From positions 18,591 to 82,590 of the forward strand of contig CAJUBQ010000002.1 in assembly GCA_910584595.1 (NCBI GenBank): a stretch of DNA of 64,000 bases, given 5' to 3'. The notes beneath the pieces were generated by a model. It did not search any database and was not told the DNA's origin. It saw only the letters and a list, made by a program, of their open reading frames with translations. Source of the stretch: an uncultured Eubacterium sp. (GTDB lineage Bacteria; Bacillota; Clostridia; Lachnospirales; Lachnospiraceae). Shown here piece after piece: positions 27,322 through 37,551 of this stretch (positions are counted from its first letter, which is position 1; each line of letters opens with the position of its first letter). Both the position numbers and the translations under genes were made by a program.

Positions 27322-29513
27322 AAAAAGTTTCTATAGTAATTTGTACCTATAATAGAGCCGATTTTTTAAAACGCACATTAAAGTCACTTCAGTACCAGAC
27401 TTATAAAAATTTTGAAGTGATCGTTGTGAATGGGCCATCTACAGATGGAACGAAAGATATTTTAGAACAATATAAAGGGATTGTGAAAATTGCAATGAAT
27501 CCGGAGACAAATTTATCTGTATCAAGAAATATGGGAATACGGATGTCAGCCGGAGATATTGTAGCGTTTATTGATGATGATGCGATTCCGGACGAGCATT
27601 GGCTGGACGATATTGTCTCTATGTATAAAAATGATAAGATTGGCGGTGTAGGGGGCAGAGTATACTGGCCGGGAGGAGATCATATTCAGTTTGAAACTGG
27701 TTATGTAGATATTTGGGGAGATGCTGAAGTACGTATAAAGGATGCAAATTATAATGATCCGTCTGGAAAAAAATTTAATATTATGTTAGGCACAAATTGT
27801 ACTTTTTTAAAAGCAGCATTGCTAAAAGTTGGAGGATTTGATGAATATTATGATTATTTTCATGATGAATCTGATTTGTGTTTAAGAATTGTACAGGCAG
27901 GATATCAGATTGTTCATCACAAAAAAGCAGTCATTTACCATGAATTTGCGAAAAGCCATATCCGGAAGGATACATTTGATACGTATCATTTAAATTGGTT
28001 TCCGATTATTAAGAATAAAGTATATTTTGCTATTAAAAACAGCATGGGACTTGCATCAGATGTTGATAGGGAAGCAAAAGTTCGGTGGATAAAAATCTTT
28101 CACCTGGAACAATATAAAGACTGGTATAACAATGGGTATATTACAGCCGAAGAATTTATGGACTTTGTAGATAAATGTGAGCAGGCATATGATAAGGGAT
28201 ATAAAGACGGGTATCATATGGATCGCCAATTAAATTATATGCTGGATACAAATTCTGATTTTTTACAATATCATCCAGAAGATAAAGGAATATTGTCTGT
28301 TTGCTTTTTATGTAAAGACGATATTTTTGAAGCAGTTGGAGGTACGGCTAAGCATACATATGAATTGGCTGACGGGATGGCGAAAATGGGCCATGATGTA
28401 CATGTGATCATGCAAGGGGAGGAAGAAGTCGATTGGATGCAAAGCGGAATCAGTATGCATAAAATAAAAAAAGAGTTTTTGATAGATTTGCCAGAATTAA
28501 ATGATTATCCGGTAACAATGAATAATGTGCAGTATTCTGTTTGTCTGTATGAAAAAATAATACAGTTGATAGATAAATATCATATCGATATCGTGGAATC
28601 TGCTTTATGGGATTTTGAAGGAGCAGTGCCGGCAAGTTTGTTGAAAGAAAAGGTTCCGATCATTGTACGTCTGCAAAGTCCGATGCTAAAAGTTGTCGAA
28701 ACCCAGCAGTGGGAATTAACAGAAGATATAAAACTGGCTGCTGATTTTGAGTCTTCTTTTATGCGGGATGCTGACCGGGTGATTGCTATTAGTGACCATA
28801 TTGTTGAAACAATTCGGGAATTATATCCGGATGCATTGAAATATCAGACGGTGGATAAGGTGTATCTTGGAGTTGGAGAGAATGTATGTAAGTCTGCTAG
28901 AAAAAAAGGTGATAAAGCAATTCGTTTGTTGTTTGTTGGGAGATTAGAGCGGAGAAAGGGAATTCATACTATCTTTGAAATTTTACCTGAATTGATGTCG
29001 AAGCATTCTTATTTCGAAATGCGATTTTTGGGAAATGACACAATTGTAGATCAGGTTCTTGGTATGAGTTACAAGGATTATTTTTATAAAAAGTACGGAA
29101 AAGAAGAATGGGCAGAGCGGGTAACATTTTTAGGCCAGGTTAATAATGATATTAAAAATCAGGAATATGCTGATTGTGATATATTCTTAGCGCCTTCTTT
29201 ATATGAATCTTTTGGAATTATTTTAATTGAAGCCATGAGCGCTGCGAAACCGGTTATTGGTTGTAAAATCGGGGGAATGCAGGAAATTATCGAAGACGGA
29301 GTCACTGGATATGCGATTGAGCCGGAAAATGCGCAACAGCTTTATGAAAAACTGGAGTTATTGGGAAAGAATGAAACATTACGGAACGCATTAGCACAAA
29401 ACGGTTGGGAGCGTTTTCAAAAGATGTTTTCGAAAAATGCAATGGTTGAAAATACATTGCAAGTATATCGGAAAGCTATTAAATCAAGAAAGAAAGAGTC
29501 AAATAATGTGTAA
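27318..29513 (+). CDS. Bifunctional GT2-GT4 glycosyltransferase
   Basis: 731 residues. N-terminal GT2 domain (about 1-260): VSIVICTYNRADFL, nucleotide-binding AFIDDDAIPDEHW (DxD), and FDEYYDYFHDESDLCLR. The linker has HLEQYKDWYNNGY. The C-terminal GT4 domain (about 330-720) has FEAVGGTAKHTYELADGM, IRLLFVGRLERRKGIHTI, and APSLYESFGIILIEAM (E-x7-E). Such fusions usually add two successive sugars to a repeat unit. It ends the GT block that starts at wzm; the next gene follows after 127 nt. Confidence 0.88.
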   Translation: MKKVSIVICTYNRADFLKRTLKSLQYQTYKNFEVIVVNGPSTDGTKDILEQYKGIVKIAMNPETNLSVSRNMGIRMSAGDIVAFIDDDAIPDEHWLDDIVSMYKNDKIGGVGGRVYWPGGDHIQFETGYVDIWGDAEVRIKDANYNDPSGKKFNIMLGTNCTFLKAALLKVGGFDEYYDYFHDESDLCLRIVQAGYQIVHHKKAVIYHEFAKSHIRKDTFDTYHLNWFPIIKNKVYFAIKNSMGLASDVDREAKVRWIKIFHLEQYKDWYNNGYITAEEFMDFVDKCEQAYDKGYKDGYHMDRQLNYMLDTNSDFLQYHPEDKGILSVCFLCKDDIFEAVGGTAKHTYELADGMAKMGHDVHVIMQGEEEVDWMQSGISMHKIKKEFLIDLPELNDYPVTMNNVQYSVCLYEKIIQLIDKYHIDIVESALWDFEGAVPASLLKEKVPIIVRLQSPMLKVVETQQWELTEDIKLAADFESSFMRDADRVIAISDHIVETIRELYPDALKYQTVDKVYLGVGENVCKSARKKGDKAIRLLFVGRLERRKGIHTIFEILPELMSKHSYFEMRFLGNDTIVDQVLGMSYKDYFYKKYGKEEWAERVTFLGQVNNDIKNQEYADCDIFLAPSLYESFGIILIEAMSAAKPVIGCKIGGMQEIIEDGVTGYAIEPENAQQLYEKLELLGKNETLRNALAQNGWERFQKMFSKNAMVENTLQVYRKAIKSRKKESNNV

Positions 29514-29640
29514 CTTTTTGGATCGTTGGATATCCACACAATCTATTCTCACAGGAATAAGAGTTTTTCGATAATACAGGTTATGTATTTTATATTTTTG
29601 ATAATTTATGATGAATTTGCAGTTTTTAGGAGGTAAAAGT

Positions 29641-31695
29641 TTGAAACAAACACGCAGAGGTGAAATTATAAAGAAAAATCTGGCAGGCATGCTGATAAAA
29701 CTGAAATTGTATGATATGTATTTTTATATAAAAGTAGGTTTATTTACTGTTTTTTTTCTGCAGACAATTGTGTTAGTGATATTTAACCTAACGCAAATGA
29801 GGTATCATATGGGATATGATGCGTCAAGCTTCTATTTAAAAGCAATGGAAATGGTAAAGCAAGGTTCTCTGTTTATTAGTAATTGGTCAGAACAGACTTC
29901 CTTATACTTGGATTCGCCTGTTCCGCTTGCCGTATTGTTTTACATGATTACAGGAAATATTTTTTTATCCTATGGTTTAGCTAATTGTGTTATTGTACTA
30001 GCTGTTTTATTTGTTTTTAATTCGATTTTAAATTCTTTTAGGATTTCTGAAATATCAAAGCTTGTTTGTCTTAATATGATAACATGCATATACATAACAC
30101 CTGCATTTTCAAACGCAAATGATCTAAGCTACTTTTCATCAGTTCTTTCTTCAGCGAATGGATATGGGGTAAGAATTCTAATGCTGTTTATGGTTATTAA
30201 AATAATCATAGATTTGGAGGAGCACAAATGCAGCAATATTTATATAATTATTACAGAAATTTTGTTGTTTGTTTCAGGCATTTCCAGTGGGTGGTACATG
30301 CTTGTAACAGTGATTTTACCATTAATAGTTTATTATATATTGAGAATGTTTATATATAATTCTTACAAAGAAATAATAAATATTAAAATGGCTGTTCTTT
30401 TTATTAGTAGTATTGTGATTATATTGGGAAAGTTAATAGCTGTCCACATCTTGAATTTTGCCAGCAGAGACAGCCAAATGGTATTAGTCTGCCTAAATAC
30501 TTTTTGGAAAAATTTTGGTTCAATTATTCTTGGATTAATGGAACTTGTTGGTGCGTTTCCTCATCATTCTAGTCAAAATGTTTTAACAATAGAAGGGCTG
30601 ATTTATATGATGGGCTTTATAGTATTTGTTGTTAGTATTATAGGGTTTGTTTATGCAGTCAGATATTTTCGTACAGAGTTATCAGATTCAAACAGATCTG
30701 GAAAATACAGTATGCTGTTATGTATTGTAATATTCAACATTGTGATGTTTACGATACTCTATACAACATATGGATCAGAAATATTTGAGATCAGATATCT
30801 TATTCCGATATTTCTTCTTTTAATAATTACAGTTGGGGGATTCATTGATTCTCTGGAAAACAGGCTGATTTTTAAACAATTTGGAGTTCTGCTAATCTTT
30901 TTCTTATATTTATTTTTGAATTTATACTATGATCATTTGTTTTTTATAAGTAAAAATAATTATGATGTGTTAGAAGTTATTTCTGAAAAAATGAATCAAA
31001 TGGATGTTCCTGTTGTATATATGTATGGACGTAATTTGGGAATTGATAGCAGGAATCTTAGAGTTGTGGATAACAAAAGAGTTTATAAGAATGTGTATGA
31101 AGATTCCAATAATACCATATCGCATTGGGGGGATTATACTTATTATGACGATGTTGCATCAGTACAGGGAAAAAATGCAATCATTACAACAGATGAGTAT
31201 TATAACTTGATTCCGAAATATATCAGAAATAAATACAGGTTGCAGTCTAAAATTGAGAACTATGAAATATATATATCCGAAACAAGTAGATTTGATTTTA
31301 TATCTGGTATAGAGAATGATTATGGATTAGACTATGTTTATAGCCCTGGGTTTCTGTCTGATAATGGGGAATTTGATGAAAAAAGTGGAAGTTTTGTATG
31401 CAATGGTCAGGCAGAAGATTATGCCATTTGGGGGCCGTACGTGGATATAGAAGCTGGTAATTATGATTTTGTTATTCATTATGAGGTTTTAAATGAGGAG
31501 AGCCAAGCGGCTGAGTTTGTTGTTTCATCGGATGCAGGAAGTAATATTCTGGGGCATACCGTACTTGATAAAGAGGAAAAAACAGCTTTATTAAATATTG
31601 ATATAGAGAAAGACAGCAGTGCATTAGAATATAGAGTTTATAATTATTTAGGCACTGTTGTTAAAGTGGATTATTTTGAGATTTTCAAAAATTAA
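29641..31695 (+). CDS. Multi-spanning GT-C-like membrane protein with C-terminal beta domain
   Basis: 684 residues from TTG 29641, chosen because AGGAGG sits 7 nt upstream; the in-frame ATG at 29608 has no site. About twelve membrane segments occupy residues 30-435. The first external loop has MGYDASSFY, an acidic motif at the place expected in GT-C enzymes. Residues after about 550 form a soluble, probably jelly-roll domain (YAIWGPYVDIEAGNYDFV...). The broken gene at 39572 encodes a protein of the same design. A polyprenyl-phosphate-sugar-dependent transferase is likely; specificity unknown. Confidence 0.68.
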   Translation: MKQTRRGEIIKKNLAGMLIKLKLYDMYFYIKVGLFTVFFLQTIVLVIFNLTQMRYHMGYDASSFYLKAMEMVKQGSLFISNWSEQTSLYLDSPVPLAVLFYMITGNIFLSYGLANCVIVLAVLFVFNSILNSFRISEISKLVCLNMITCIYITPAFSNANDLSYFSSVLSSANGYGVRILMLFMVIKIIIDLEEHKCSNIYIIITEILLFVSGISSGWYMLVTVILPLIVYYILRMFIYNSYKEIINIKMAVLFISSIVIILGKLIAVHILNFASRDSQMVLVCLNTFWKNFGSIILGLMELVGAFPHHSSQNVLTIEGLIYMMGFIVFVVSIIGFVYAVRYFRTELSDSNRSGKYSMLLCIVIFNIVMFTILYTTYGSEIFEIRYLIPIFLLLIITVGGFIDSLENRLIFKQFGVLLIFFLYLFLNLYYDHLFFISKNNYDVLEVISEKMNQMDVPVVYMYGRNLGIDSRNLRVVDNKRVYKNVYEDSNNTISHWGDYTYYDDVASVQGKNAIITTDEYYNLIPKYIRNKYRLQSKIENYEIYISETSRFDFISGIENDYGLDYVYSPGFLSDNGEFDEKSGSFVCNGQAEDYAIWGPYVDIEAGNYDFVIHYEVLNEESQAAEFVVSSDAGSNILGHTVLDKEEKTALLNIDIEKDSSALEYRVYNYLGTVVKVDYFEIFKN

Positions 31696-31704
31696 TAGGA
31701 TAGA

Positions 31705-32560
31705 ATAATTAAATTATTGCGTCCCAATCATTATATAAAGAATTTATTGGTATTTTTACCGCTTTTTTTGATTTGCAATTATTTGCAAAAACTTATTTAT
31801 TCAAAATTGTTTTGGTTTTGTCATAATTTCTTTATTGGCATCAGTCATTTATATTATTAATGATATCAATGATGTGGAAAAAGACAGGATACATGAAGAA
31901 AAAGGACAGGCCAAGTGCTTCTGGTATTATTTCAGTGAAAGAAGCAAGCGTTTAGATTGTTATTTTATTATTATGCATATTTGTTCTTCAAAATTATGCT
32001 GGGAGGACTAAAAGTGGGTACTGGCTGGCAGTCTATTTTGTCCTAAATCTGTTATATAGCTTAAAATTGAAAAATGTTGCATTATTAGATGTTGTAATAT
32101 TAGTTTCAGGTTTTTTAATAAGGCTTTTATATGGATCAGCTGTAACGGGGATTTCAATTTTCTTTTGGATGTGTATGACGGTCATAGCAGCTTCTTTTTA
32201 TCTCGGATTTGGAAAGCGTAGAAATGAATTATTGAAAAATGAAGAGGATGCTGAGAAGATCAGAAAAGTTTTGAAATATTATAACAAAGAATTTTTAGAT
32301 AAAAATATGTATATGTGTAAATCTATGGCAATAATTTTTTATGCAATGTGGTTGGGGCAGAAACAACGATTCATAGAACAGGGTTAGGATAATAGATGTG
32401 GACAGTAACGTTAGTCATCGTGATTGCGATGAAGTATAGCTTAGATATTGAAAAGAAGAAATATGCCGATCCTGTAGAAGTAATTTTAAATGACAAAATA
32501 TTAATGTTGTTAGGCTTTGCATATGCTGTTTGCATGTTTTTTATTTTGTATATAGTGTAG
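31705..32560 (+). pseudogene. UbiA-family decaprenyl-phosphate phosphoribosyltransferase-like, broken
   Basis: Pieces in successive frames match one UbiA prenyltransferase: LLRPNHYIKNLLVFLPLF (frame 1), ASVIYIINDINDVEKDR (frame 2), RPSASGIISVKEA (frame 3, then an in-frame TAG), KNVALLDVVILVSGFLIRLL to 32387, and YSLDIEKKKYADPVEVIL to 32560. At least three frame changes and one stop are needed. The intact enzyme would transfer phosphoribose to polyprenyl phosphate, the first step to a polyprenyl-phospho-pentose donor for GT-C enzymes. The Asp-rich motif NDINDVEKD is preserved. The following 229 nt hold no clear gene, only a short broken frame ending YDIQFKGEE. Confidence 0.85.
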
Positions 32561-32789
32561 CAGATGTATTAAGTTAAATATAAAATTGATATTGTCAAGT
32601 ACTGTAAAGTTTGGAACAGGGTATTTTCTTACAAGTTGGAGATACTTAGTGCCTGGTATAACTGACTTCAAATAAGCATTTCTTTGAATGAGAGGATGAT
32701 TTTATGAGAAACAAATAGAAGAGATTTTGAAAAAATGTTGTATAGAAAGAAACTTTTATGACATTCAATTTAAGGGAGAAGAATAAAAG

Positions 32790-33161
32790 ATGATAGAAAT
32801 ATTAAAAACAGATTTTGAGCATACAGATACGAGAGGAAGGCTGGTTCAGCTGGCTCATGAAGGATATGAACAGGTTAATGTATTAATATCCAATCATGAA
32901 GCACAGCGTGGGGATCACTATCATAAAGAGGTTAGAGAAGCATTTTATATTATCAGCGGATCAGTGTTTTTAACTGCGAAACGAGAAGAACAGATACAAG
33001 AATATTATTTTTCAGCTGGTGATTTTTTTGAAATTGAACCTTTTACTATACATAGTATGAGATTTCCAGAATATTGTGTGATGGTGCAGATGTATAGTAA
33101 ATCGGTGGAGCGCTTAGACGGAACAAAAGATATTTATACTATTCGGGAGGGGGCAATTTAA
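32790..33161 (+). CDS. Cupin-fold protein, sugar-epimerase/isomerase-like (WxcM/FdtA type)
   Basis: 123 residues, ATG behind GGGAGAAG. Cupin motif 1 GDHYHKEVREAFYIISG and motif 2 GDFFEIEPFTIHSM contain the His/Glu set. Short cupins of this type in polysaccharide loci are sugar isomerases or epimerases, often on dTDP- or GDP-keto-sugars. It is followed 3 nt later by an epimerase/reductase, suggesting joint synthesis of a modified sugar. Substrate unknown. Confidence 0.75.
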   Translation: MIEILKTDFEHTDTRGRLVQLAHEGYEQVNVLISNHEAQRGDHYHKEVREAFYIISGSVFLTAKREEQIQEYYFSAGDFFEIEPFTIHSMRFPEYCVMVQMYSKSVERLDGTKDIYTIREGAI

Positions 33162-33164
33162 TCT

Positions 33165-34109
33165 ATGGATAAATGCGCAAGAATATGCGTTGTCGGAAAT
33201 AAGGGTACATTAGGACAGGCAATTTGCAGGCAGCTTGAGATCGAAGGTTATGCAAATATAATTTTATGTGATCTTCCAGAGGTGGACTGCACTTGTCAGG
33301 CAGATGTAAAAGCTTTTTTTAAAGAACACAGACCGGAATATGTGTTTTTTCTTGCAGCAATTTCAGCCGGAATTGAATATAAACGAAAATATCCGGTAGA
33401 AGTTATGCTTCAAAATCTTCAAATGGAGACAAATATCTTGTCTTATGCCCATGAGTTTCATACATCGCGTTTATTGAATGTTTGCAGCGCTTTGCTATAT
33501 CCGAGTACAGCAGCTATGCCATTGGATGAAAAGGATGCAGCTTTTACAAATTTAAATGAAATAGATACTCCGTATTCGCTTGCAAAAGCGGCTGGGTTTC
33601 AGCTTTGCCAGTATTACAGGACAGAGTACGGAGATGATTTTTTTACGGTAGTTCCATGTAACTTTTTTGGTGAATATGCTTCTTTTGAAGGAGACAGAGC
33701 AGGAGTTGTGCCATCGTTAATTCACAGAATACATCATGCAAAAGAAGAAAAACATCCGGAAGTGGTTGTTTGGGGAACAGGCAGAGCATGCAGAGAATTT
33801 TTAAACAGTAAAGACGTAGCTAATGCCTGTATCTGGTTAATGAAGAATCCTACAAAATATCCGTTAATTAATATTGGCAGAGGTCATGAATATACAATTC
33901 GCCAAACTGCAGAGATGATTAAGAAAGTGGTTGGATATGAGGGCAGGCTTGTGTTTGATTCCAATAAGCCCGAAGGGAGACTTCATATGCAGCTAAATAC
34001 AGAAAAGATTTTTAAGACGGGATGGGCGCCGCAGATGGATTTGGAAGAAAGCATCAGGGATGCTTACCAATGGTATTTAAGCACACGGAAAGGAAAAAAT
34101 AATGATTGA
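33165..34109 (+). CDS. NAD-dependent epimerase/dehydratase, GDP-fucose-synthase-like
   Basis: 314 residues. Extended SDR: cofactor loop VVGNKGTLGQAI (GxxGxxG), catalytic Ser region NVCSALLYPS, and YSLAK (YxxxK). NFFGEYASFEGDRAGVVPSLI resembles the GDP-L-fucose synthase substrate loop. It would act on an NDP-keto-sugar, perhaps from a GDP-mannose dehydratase such as that at 61942. It overlaps the FAD oxidoreductase gene by 8 nt. Confidence 0.75.
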   Translation: MDKCARICVVGNKGTLGQAICRQLEIEGYANIILCDLPEVDCTCQADVKAFFKEHRPEYVFFLAAISAGIEYKRKYPVEVMLQNLQMETNILSYAHEFHTSRLLNVCSALLYPSTAAMPLDEKDAAFTNLNEIDTPYSLAKAAGFQLCQYYRTEYGDDFFTVVPCNFFGEYASFEGDRAGVVPSLIHRIHHAKEEKHPEVVVWGTGRACREFLNSKDVANACIWLMKNPTKYPLINIGRGHEYTIRQTAEMIKKVVGYEGRLVFDSNKPEGRLHMQLNTEKIFKTGWAPQMDLEESIRDAYQWYLSTRKGKNND

Positions 34110-35328
34110 GTCAAAATATTTGATTTTAGGAGCGGGGCCTTCCGGATTGACTGCGGCTAACATGTTATTGGATAAAGGAATTGATGATTTTATTGTTTTG
34201 GAAAAAGAAGCGGAAGCGGGAGGTTTATGCAGAACTGCATATGTAGAAGGCCAGCCGGTAGATTTTGGCGGCGGACATATTTTGGATACACGTTGTCAAA
34301 AAGTAGACGATTTTATGTTTCGGTTTCTTCCGCAGGAAGAATGGAATGCATTTGAACGGGATTCCCAGATCTATTTTAAAGGCCGGCTGATGGGAAGCCC
34401 TTTTGAGGCTCATATTTGGCAGCTTCCATTGGAAGAACAGGTTGCATATTTACAAAACATTGCAGTGGCAGGCTGCAACTTAAAACAGCCTGCACCGGAA
34501 AAATTTATTGACTGGATAGAATGGAAGCTAGGTACAAAAATAGCGGCAGATTATATGCTGCCTTATAATAAAAAAATGTTTTCAGATAATCTTAATCTTT
34601 TGGGAACCTACTGGCTGGAAAAACTGCCGGACGTTTCTTTTGAAGAGACATTGATGAGTTGTTTAGAACATAAATTTTATGGTAAGCAGCCTTGTCATAC
34701 TCATTTTTATTATCCAAAACAGGAAGGCTTTGGAGATGTTTTTATTCGGATGGCCGAAAGGCTGGGGAAAAGATTTTATTGCAAAGAAGATGTTAAGAAG
34801 ATTGATTTTAATACAAATACGGTAAATGATAAGTTTCAGGGGGAAACAGTTATTGTTGCAATGCCGTGGACAGAATTTCAAGAGATAACAGGTATGCCTG
34901 AAAGAATCAGAAGTGGAATAGAAAGATTATCTTATAGTTCTGTTCAGATAGATTATTATAAAAAAGAGCTGCCATATCATACGTCGGCACAGTGGATCTA
35001 TTTTCCGGAAGAAGCGTATAGTTATCACAGAATTATGGCTATGCAAAATTTTGCGCTTGGTTCTTATGGATACTGGACAGAAACAAACAGTGAACGAGTT
35101 TCGTTAAATGAGGAAAACAGTGATTTTTATTATATGAATCAATATGCGTATCCTTTAAATACCTTGGACAAGCCTTTGATTATGGATGAGTTACTGCAGT
35201 GGGGAAGAAATCATAAAGTATATGGCCTTGGAAGATGGGGGGAATGGCAGCATTATAATGCAGATGTTTGTATGGAACGTGCTATGAACCTTATAGATGA
35301 ATTGACAAGACAGAGGAGAACAGTATGA
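34102..35328 (+). CDS. FAD-dependent oxidoreductase (amine oxidase/PPOX-like)
   Basis: 408 residues. Rossmann FAD motif LILGAGPSGLTAANML, followed by VLEKEAEAGGLCRT, and a GGHILDT segment typical of flavin amine-oxidase/UDP-galactopyranose-mutase relatives. Such enzymes occur in glycan loci next to GtrB-like transferases, but the substrate is unclear. Overlaps with both neighbours place it in the 32790-36077 operon. Confidence 0.7.
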   Translation: MIESKYLILGAGPSGLTAANMLLDKGIDDFIVLEKEAEAGGLCRTAYVEGQPVDFGGGHILDTRCQKVDDFMFRFLPQEEWNAFERDSQIYFKGRLMGSPFEAHIWQLPLEEQVAYLQNIAVAGCNLKQPAPEKFIDWIEWKLGTKIAADYMLPYNKKMFSDNLNLLGTYWLEKLPDVSFEETLMSCLEHKFYGKQPCHTHFYYPKQEGFGDVFIRMAERLGKRFYCKEDVKKIDFNTNTVNDKFQGETVIVAMPWTEFQEITGMPERIRSGIERLSYSSVQIDYYKKELPYHTSAQWIYFPEEAYSYHRIMAMQNFALGSYGYWTETNSERVSLNEENSDFYYMNQYAYPLNTLDKPLIMDELLQWGRNHKVYGLGRWGEWQHYNADVCMERAMNLIDELTRQRRTV

Positions 35329-36077
35329 GTTCGTTAAAGATAAAAAAACTGAGAGATGTTACAATTATTTTGCCGGCTATTAATGAGACGTTTTCATTTG
35401 AGGAGACAGTTGAAATTATATTACAGGAGTGCAGTAAAGAAGATATCAAAGAATTGATTGCGGTTGTATGTAAAAAAACTACGAAAGAGTCGCTTGCTTC
35501 TATATATAAAATGCAGCGCAGATGTGAACAGGATGGATATACGTTTTTGATTTTATGGCAGAAACGTCCATTTGCTGGTGGCGCTGTCAGAGATGCAATT
35601 GATATTGCATCTGGTTCACATTTGATTATGATGTCAACAGATTTAGAAACCGATCCGCATATCGTATCAAAATTAATTGAAACAGAAAAAAAGAATCCTG
35701 GTGATATTACGACGGCTTCCAGATGGCTGCAAAAAAGTAATTTTGTTGGATATGACAGAAAGAAGTATTTTCTGAACTTTTGTTTTCAAAAAATTTTTTC
35801 CTTGTATTATGGTGTGAATCTAACGGATATGACGTATGCTTTTCGGATATTTCCTACAAAATTGATGAAGCGAATCCAATGGGAAGAACTGAAACATCCA
35901 TTTTATCTGGAAACAGCTTTGAAACCGATTCGACTGGGAATTCCATTTCATGAGATTCCAGCAAAATGGACAGCCAGGCAGGAGGGAGAATCTCAAAATT
36001 CTTTTTTGCAGACATTTGCTTATGTAATACCGGCTTTGAGAATCAGGTTTTACAGTAAAAAAAGCATTTTGCGGTAA
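35325..36077 (+). CDS. GT2 family glycosyltransferase, polyprenyl-phosphate type
   Basis: 250 residues, ATG overlapping the previous stop. GT2 pattern: VTIILPAINETFSFEE, MMSTDLETDPHIV (DxD-like), DMTYAFRIFPTKLM. No C-terminal membrane segment. Similar in layout to dolichol-phosphate-mannose-synthase-like enzymes. The last gene of this sub-operon. Confidence 0.78.
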   Translation: MSSLKIKKLRDVTIILPAINETFSFEETVEIILQECSKEDIKELIAVVCKKTTKESLASIYKMQRRCEQDGYTFLILWQKRPFAGGAVRDAIDIASGSHLIMMSTDLETDPHIVSKLIETEKKNPGDITTASRWLQKSNFVGYDRKKYFLNFCFQKIFSLYYGVNLTDMTYAFRIFPTKLMKRIQWEELKHPFYLETALKPIRLGIPFHEIPAKWTARQEGESQNSFLQTFAYVIPALRIRFYSKKSILR

Positions 36078-36384
36078 GAATGTTTTTAGTAATGCAGTAT
36101 TTGTGTAAGCAGTAAAAGGTACGTGGGCTGCATGCTTTCTGGGCAATAGAGGATGCCTTTCAGGGGAAAGGAACAGTCATTTAGATCATGTTCCACTGGG
36201 ACGATTATCGCCAAGAGGCCATAACGGAAAGAACTAAAACAGACAACTAATAGTTGTATAAATGAGAAAAAATGGAGAAGGAGCTCTCTTAAAAATCATC
36301 TTGTATCTGTATTGCAAAAAAGAATAGAGTTCAAATCCTGCTCTGATTGATTATAAATTTTATTATACGAGGGGTGAATAGAAA
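36078..36384 (+). other. Intergenic stretch without a recognisable gene
   Basis: 307 nt with stops in all frames. The stretch GAGTTCAAATCCTGCTCT near 36330 superficially resembles a tRNA T-arm, but no tRNA fold surrounds it. The ribosome binding site GAGGGG of the next gene is at its 3' end. Confidence 0.5.
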
Positions 36385-37487
36385 ATGAAAAATAGAATAG
36401 CTGCAATTGATGGGATGAAAGGTATACATGCACTCGCAATTGCATGTATCTATCATCTTGCAACAGTGCCATATCCTTATGCTTATGGTATACCAGGTGC
36501 GGGGGGGGGTATAAAGATTCTTGACTGGATTTATCAAAATGGATATATTTTTGTAGAATCTTTTTTGCTTTGTTCAGGGTATTTGTCTTTTTTCATTATA
36601 CTAAAAAAGTTGAACAGGGAATTTCTTTTCAAGATTTTATGAAAAGAAGGGCGATACGAATTTTTCCTTTGATGTGGGTGACGTTGTTTACTGCAGTTGT
36701 AGGTGAAATGTTATATTATAATTTACATCAAAGGTCATTTTGGTTTTCAGAAGGGAGTGCAGGAAACAGTATTTTTACATTATTCTTAAATGTTTTAGGA
36801 TTTCAGGCATTTTTTCCAATAAGTCAGTCATGGAACTATCCGGCATGGTCATTAAGTGTATTTTTTGTGTGCTGGGGAATCTGGTATTTTATTGTGTATC
36901 GGTATAAAACTAATAAGGGGCGTGCATATGCCTGTATATTTATGGTTGTTTTGGGTGTGACATTGCAAACAAATTTGTCTTTTATGTGTATGCCTCTGTT
37001 GAATGAGGCAGTTGCGAGAGGGTATATCAGCTTTTTTATGGGAGGACTTGTTTTTTATTTTAATGAGTATTTAGGTGAAAAAAGACAAACTGCTGGCTGG
37101 ATTAGTTTATGTTGGCTGGTTTTGTGTGTGATATTATATGCAGATGGTATTTCCTGTGAGCCTTTTCAGATAACCATGTCTGTTGCTATATGGCCTTTTG
37201 TGCTGTTTGCAATTATAAATATACCTTTTTTGAATAAAATATTTTCTTGCAGGCCATTTATGTTTTTAGGCAACATCAGCTTTTCTATCTATTTGTGCAA
37301 TTATTCCGTCGAAATTTTTACGGTTATCTTTAATGAACTTCTTAATTGGAATATAAATTTTTCTGGAAAGTGGTTTTTTTGCGGAAATATTGTTGTCCAA
37401 ATTATAATCGCAACTTTTTTTGTTGGATTTTTGAAAAAAAGATACCTGAATATGGAAGAAGACATTGTTAATTATTTAAATGAATAA
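36385..37487 (+). pseudogene. Acyltransferase-3 family membrane protein, frameshifted, with G9 tract
   Basis: ATG 36385 opens a frame (AAIDGMKGIHALAIACIYH) matching the start of acyltransferase-3 O-acetylases. The match switches by -1 between 36588 and 36608, in a T6 or A6 run, to the frame QDFMKRRAIRIFPLMWVTL that runs to 37487 through about ten membrane segments. One added base in either run would restore about 367 residues. A nine-G tract at 36501-36509 is in frame with the N-terminal part. The intact enzyme would O-acetylate a cell-surface sugar. It may be a phase-OFF allele, a pseudogene, or a sequence error. Confidence 0.82.
36501..36509 (+). repeat. Poly-G tract (G9) in acyltransferase gene
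   Basis: Nine G coding GAGGGI in the N-terminal frame. Likely phase-variation switch. Confidence 0.8.
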
Positions 37488-37551
37488 AAAGTGATATCTT
37501 TTAGTATTTTATTACTAATAATCAAAATGTGGAGGAAATGCAAAACTTTTC

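Noticed and set aside
36320..36350. tRNA-like T-arm GAGTTCAAATCC
   Set aside because: No acceptor, D or anticodon stems can be drawn around it.
36501..36509. G9 tract as the cause of the acyltransferase frameshift
   Set aside because: The protein match stays in one frame across the tract and changes only at 36588-36608, so the tract is in the ON length and another indel breaks the gene.
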